Positions 6,305 through 6,638 of a stretch of DNA of 6,638 nucleotides are shown piece by piece; positions within the stretch are counted from its first letter, which is position 1, and each line of letters opens with the position of its first letter. The stretch spans positions 5,592-12,229 of the forward strand of contig JAHFMB010000021.1 in the NCBI GenBank assembly GCA_023269245.1. The letters are read 5' to 3'. This DNA comes from Candidatus Tayloriibacteriota bacterium (GTDB taxonomy: Bacteria > Patescibacteriota > Minisyncoccia > Phycocordibacterales > PALSA-1337). The notes under the pieces are model-generated. The model did no database searches and was not told where the DNA came from. It saw nothing but the letters and a program-made list of their open reading frames with translations. The position numbers and the translations under genes were made by a program.

Positions 6305-6638
6305 CTAGAGAGTGTGGCCGTGTTTTATGGAGATGCGAGCCGAAGGATTTGCAAGAAGCCGCTCTTCTTCGATAGGTTTGCCGCAGATTTCACAGGTGCC
6401 GTAGGTGCCTTTTTCTATGCGTTCCAGAGCGGACGCGACGTCGGTGAGTTGTTTGTCGAGCTGGTTTACGATACCCGTATTCTCTTCGAGCTCTTCGAGC
6501 TTGTCTGCGACTTCGTTCTCATCGGCAGAGTCCACTTCCATATCACCTGTTGTAGCTTCCCAATTTCCGCTCACACTTGGATTGCGGCGTCCAATGCCGC
6601 TCAGCTGCTTTTCAAGCTCAGTTTTTTCCGCGAGGAGT
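6305..6638 (-). CDS. DksA/TraR-family zinc-finger protein, 5' end outside the window
   Basis: Family role: DksA/TraR proteins enter the RNA polymerase secondary channel and modulate initiation. The frame is open up to the right edge, giving 110 visible residues. A GTG at 6574 could be mistaken for the start, but the 21 residues before it (AEKTELEKQLSGIGRRNPS and two Leu) read as ordinary family coiled-coil, so the gene continues beyond the edge. Seen: an N-terminal coiled coil; an acidic segment DSADENEVAD; a second helix; then GTYGTCEICGKPIEEERL with a CxxC pair (visible residues 82 and 85), and ANPSAR. The second half of the finger is degenerate: the expected Cys after ANPSAR-x is Ser (visible residue 103), while His at 106 and 108 remain. 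Zinc may be bound by C2H or C2H2 ligands, or weakly. It is followed by yifB on the same strand. The stop is TAG. The real target in this organism is unknown. Confidence 0.85.
   Translation of the reverse strand, partial: LLAEKTELEKQLSGIGRRNPSVSGNWEATTGDMEVDSADENEVADKLEELEENTGIVNQLDKQLTDVASALERIEKGTYGTCEICGKPIEEERLLANPSARISIKHGHTL

Noticed and set aside
6305..6574. Complete 89-aa DksA-like gene starting at GTG 6574
   Set aside because: The frame stays open to the window edge and the upstream residues match the family coiled-coil, so the gene is truncated by the window, not started at the GTG.
1..6638. tRNA, rRNA, CRISPR array, transposase or phage genes
   Set aside because: None seen: no cloverleaf-like segment in the gaps, no regularly spaced direct repeats, and no mobile-element protein motifs.

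Overview
The window looks like a chromosomal segment from a Patescibacteria/CPR bacterium, probably Parcubacteria (Kaiserbacteria-like). The reasons are the very compact layout, a short exported protein of a type I associate with that group, a LysM-M23 endopeptidase ending right after its HLHFE motif, a DksA/TraR-like protein with the group's 'GIGRRNP' and 'DSADENEVAD' segments, and an almost complete lack of Shine-Dalgarno motifs. This placement is from protein character only; no rRNA or tRNA gene is present. The code is standard: no in-frame TGA occurs inside the genes, so a UGA-to-glycine code is excluded.

Layout: a small exported hypothetical protein (12-344, +) runs tail-to-tail into rsmA (346-1152, -), the 16S rRNA dimethyltransferase. 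A 144-nt gap then holds a long imperfect inverted repeat. Next is a UvrD/PcrA-type helicase (1297-3342, -) carrying an extra ~25-30 residue Arg/Ser-rich insertion encoded by palindromic DNA. A 180-nt divergent intergenic region (3343-3522) separates the helicase from a LysM-LysM-M23 cell-wall endopeptidase (3523-4686, +). That gene overlaps by 4 nt, tail-to-tail, with a YifB/ComM-type AAA+ ATPase (4683-6215, -). Upstream of yifB is a DksA/TraR-like zinc-finger protein (6305 to the right edge, -), whose N-terminus lies outside the window.

The genes are mostly housekeeping. The helicase (repair, fork restart) and the ComM-like ATPase (branch migration during uptake of transforming DNA) fit DNA repair and recombination. 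RsmA serves ribosome maturation, the M23 protein remodels peptidoglycan, and the DksA-like protein probably acts on RNA polymerase. I see no CRISPR array, transposase, phage gene or defence cassette, and I do not claim a new multi-gene system. The least explained items are the inverted repeat at about 1173-1300, the palindromic insertion inside the helicase gene, the small exported protein, and TGATA-type -10 elements sitting 6-7 nt before ATG codons, which suggest leaderless mRNAs.
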